Program-made: the position numbers and the translations under genes
Notes under the pieces: model-generated
Told to the model about the DNA's origin: nothing
The model's database searches: none
The model's input: only the letters and a program-made list of their open reading frames with translations
NCBI RefSeq assembly: GCF_002909255.1
Contig: NZ_PIOB01000014.1
Span: 1-64,000, forward strand
Source: Arenibacter hampyeongensis
GTDB lineage: Bacteria; Bacteroidota; Bacteroidia; Flavobacteriales; Flavobacteriaceae
Direction: 5' to 3'
DNA: 64,000 nt
In this document: piece by piece, positions 62,363 through 64,000 of the stretch
How positions within the stretch are numbered: the first letter of the stretch is position 1
Layout of the letters: each line of letters starts with the position of its first letter

Positions 62363-64000
62363 CTATTCAGTAGAAGTAGCTAATGATAAGGTGCGCATTT
62401 TTTTGGCTACATTTACTAAATTGATCAAAGCGGATTCTGTTTCAGGCCAATCCCTAGTTTTAAGTCCGCAATCAGGATTCACCCAAATATTTTCTTGAGG
62501 CAAAAGTTCAGTTGCTTTCAACAACAACAATTCCATTTCTTTTTCAGTGGGTATCCTTGCTGAGTGTATATCATAAACTCCTGGACCTATTTCATTGGGA
62601 TACTTGAACTTGACGAAAGCATCCAGTAATTCCATTTCTGATCTGGAGGTTTCTATAGTAATAACATCAGCATCCATATCCGCTATGTTCTGTATTATAT
62701 CATTAAACTCGGAATAGCACATGTGGGTGTGTATTTGTGTACTGTCCTCTACCCCGCTTGAAGAAATCCTGAAGGATTCCACGGCCCAATTCAAATATGA
62801 ATTCCAATGCTCTTTGCGTAAGGGAAGGCCCTCTCTTATAGCGGGTTCGTCTATTTGAATGATATTAACCCCTGCTTGTTCCAAATCTTTGACTTCATCC
62901 CTTATAGCTAAAGCTATTTGCTTACAAGTGGTGGATCGAGGCTGATCATTCCTGACAAATGACCACTGCATTATGGTCACTGGACCTGTAAGCATTCCTT
63001 TAACAGGTTTTTTTGTCAGGGATTGGGCAAAGGAGGTCCATTTAACGGTCATGGGCTTAGTTCTGTACACATCGCCAAAAATTATTGGTGGCTTTACACA
63101 GCGACTACCGTAACTTTGGACCCATCCATAACTGGAAAAGGCAAATCCATTTAGCCTTTCTCCAAAGTACTCGACCATGTCATTTCGCTCAAACTCACCA
63201 TGCACTAAAACATCCAGACCGATATCCTCTTGGAAACTAATGGTACTTTCCGTTTCTTTCTTAATGAATTCATTATATTCCTTCAAGCTTATCTCTTTTT
63301 TTTTGAGTCTACCTCGCCAACTTCTAACTTCTTGGGTCTGCGGAAAGGAACCAATGGTAGTAGTCGGGTACAACGGGAGATTTAACTTTTTCACCTGTTT
63401 GACCCTACGAATTTGAAAAGCATTGTGGCGCTTACTGTCTTTGGAGGATAATTTATTTACCCGGTTTTTAGTTAAAGGGTGATGTATGGACTTTGAGTAT
63501 TTTCTTGCTTCGAAAATTCGTTTATTTTCTTCAAGATTTCTAATTGGCCATTCTGACTTTGGATATAATACCAATTCTTTCAAGACAACCAGTTCTTTAA
63601 CTTTTTGTTTTGCGAAGGCCAACCATTGCTTTACATTTCCGGGAAGATTTTCCTCATTCTTTTCCAAATCTAAATCACAGGGGGAATGTAAAAATGAACA
63701 AGAACCTGAAATCCAAAGGTTATCGGTATTTACTTTTTCCAATGCATTTTTTATTATAACTAGAGAATCTTCGAAATTATTCATCCAAACGTTTCTTCCA
63801 TCCACCAACCCTAAGGATAAAATTTTTTTGCCATCAAAGTAAGGTGACTTCAAAATATCATCCAACTGCAAATGACATCTGACCAGATCAAGGTGAAGCC
63901 CAGAAACGGGAAGTTGTAATACCATTTCTAAATTGTCCCCGTAGCAGTCAAAGTAATTGGTTAGTATTATGTTTAATTGAGGGTACTTTTCGGCAATATT
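62363..64000 (-). CDS. metE: Cobalamin-independent methionine synthase (5' end beyond window)
   Basis: The frame is open to the window edge, so the gene is cut at its 5' end; about 545 of some 770 residues are visible. MetE transfers the methyl group of 5-methyltetrahydropteroyltriglutamate to homocysteine without B12. Seen here: 'NYFDCYGDN' and 'LPVSGLHLDLV' from the N-terminal barrel, 'LPLYPTTTIGSFPQTQEVR' opening the C-terminal barrel, 'GEFERNDMVEYFGE', 'GMLTGPVTIMQWSFVR', the zinc-ligand His/Cys in 'THMCYSEFNDII', a later 'ITIETSRSEMEL' and 'WVNPDCGLKTRDW' with the last zinc Cys. Catalytic parts are intact. Confidence 0.96.
   Translation of the reverse strand, partial: NIAEKYPQLNIILTNYFDCYGDNLEMVLQLPVSGLHLDLVRCHLQLDDILKSPYFDGKKILSLGLVDGRNVWMNNFEDSLVIIKNALEKVNTDNLWISGSCSFLHSPCDLDLEKNEENLPGNVKQWLAFAKQKVKELVVLKELVLYPKSEWPIRNLEENKRIFEARKYSKSIHHPLTKNRVNKLSSKDSKRHNAFQIRRVKQVKKLNLPLYPTTTIGSFPQTQEVRSWRGRLKKKEISLKEYNEFIKKETESTISFQEDIGLDVLVHGEFERNDMVEYFGERLNGFAFSSYGWVQSYGSRCVKPPIIFGDVYRTKPMTVKWTSFAQSLTKKPVKGMLTGPVTIMQWSFVRNDQPRSTTCKQIALAIRDEVKDLEQAGVNIIQIDEPAIREGLPLRKEHWNSYLNWAVESFRISSSGVEDSTQIHTHMCYSEFNDIIQNIADMDADVITIETSRSEMELLDAFVKFKYPNEIGPGVYDIHSARIPTEKEMELLLLKATELLPQENIWVNPDCGLKTRDWPETESALINLVNVAKKMRTLSLATSTE

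Noticed and set aside
1..64000. CRISPR array or rRNA genes
   Set aside because: No regularly spaced short repeats, cas-like proteins or conserved rRNA segments were seen anywhere in the window.

Overview
The window is a chromosomal stretch from a member of the Bacteroidota, almost certainly a marine member of the Flavobacteriaceae. The evidence is low GC, near-absence of Shine-Dalgarno sequences, promoters of the TTG / TAnnTTTG type, and family-specific genes: two OmpH/Skp genes beside bamA, a DUF6089 protein, a FolK-deoxynucleoside kinase fusion, a GH3-like protein, and DUF5723-OmpA and FAS1 lipoproteins. Genus cannot be fixed by reading alone; Arenibacter/Maribacter/Zobellia-like genomes would fit.

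Layout. 1-7.4 kb (minus strand): an envelope-biogenesis run CBS protein - nadK - DUF6089 - uppS - bamA - ompH - ompH. 7.7-13.3 kb (plus): pdxJ - hydrolase, a holin-like membrane protein, then tig, clpP and clpX. 13.3-22.2 kb: an inactive-looking hydrolase, a GH3-like enzyme, a DUF2797 zinc protein, and a light/pigment block: photolyase, crtZ, crtB, a FAS1 lipoprotein with two near-identical domains, and a CarH-type B12-binding MerR regulator divergent from it over an intergenic region with repeated TTAGACAA boxes. 22-35 kb: AsmA, queuosine precursor transporter, OmpA/TSP3 porin, SppA, FolK-dNK, a candidate small RNA, a SpoU methyltransferase and mutS.

35.2-40.5 kb: tRNA-Gly(GCC) and tRNA-Leu(UAA) are followed by a mobilisable-element remnant: a MOBP-like relaxase, its MobC-like partner, a candidate oriT with three hairpins, and a compact operon of parDE plus three unknown small genes. 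No integrase is visible. A VOC/bleomycin-resistance-like gene at the far edge is broken by one in-frame stop.

40.6-49.6 kb: a Crp/Fnr regulator - type II NADH dehydrogenase - DJ-1 lipoprotein run, a LytTR response regulator, and an assimilatory sulfite reductase operon (1-Cys peroxiredoxin - cysJ - cysI) with a LysR regulator and a palindromic LysR-type site beside a good promoter. 49.7-53.8 kb is a loosely packed accessory zone of lipoproteins and small unknowns. It contains a Pr6Pr-family membrane gene with five in-frame stops and no frameshift. 53.8-60.5 kb holds a receiver that lacks its phospho-aspartate, a giant PAS/GAF protein that ends after its histidine box without an ATPase domain, and a complete hybrid histidine kinase. 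The window ends with a secreted amidohydrolase and the 3' two-thirds of metE.

The least ordinary parts are the degenerate receiver/kinase pair, the stop-riddled but frame-preserved Pr6Pr gene, the CarH operator array in a carotenoid locus lacking crtI, the parDE five-gene operon beside a relaxase, and the structured elements around clpP/clpX and at 31.6 kb.
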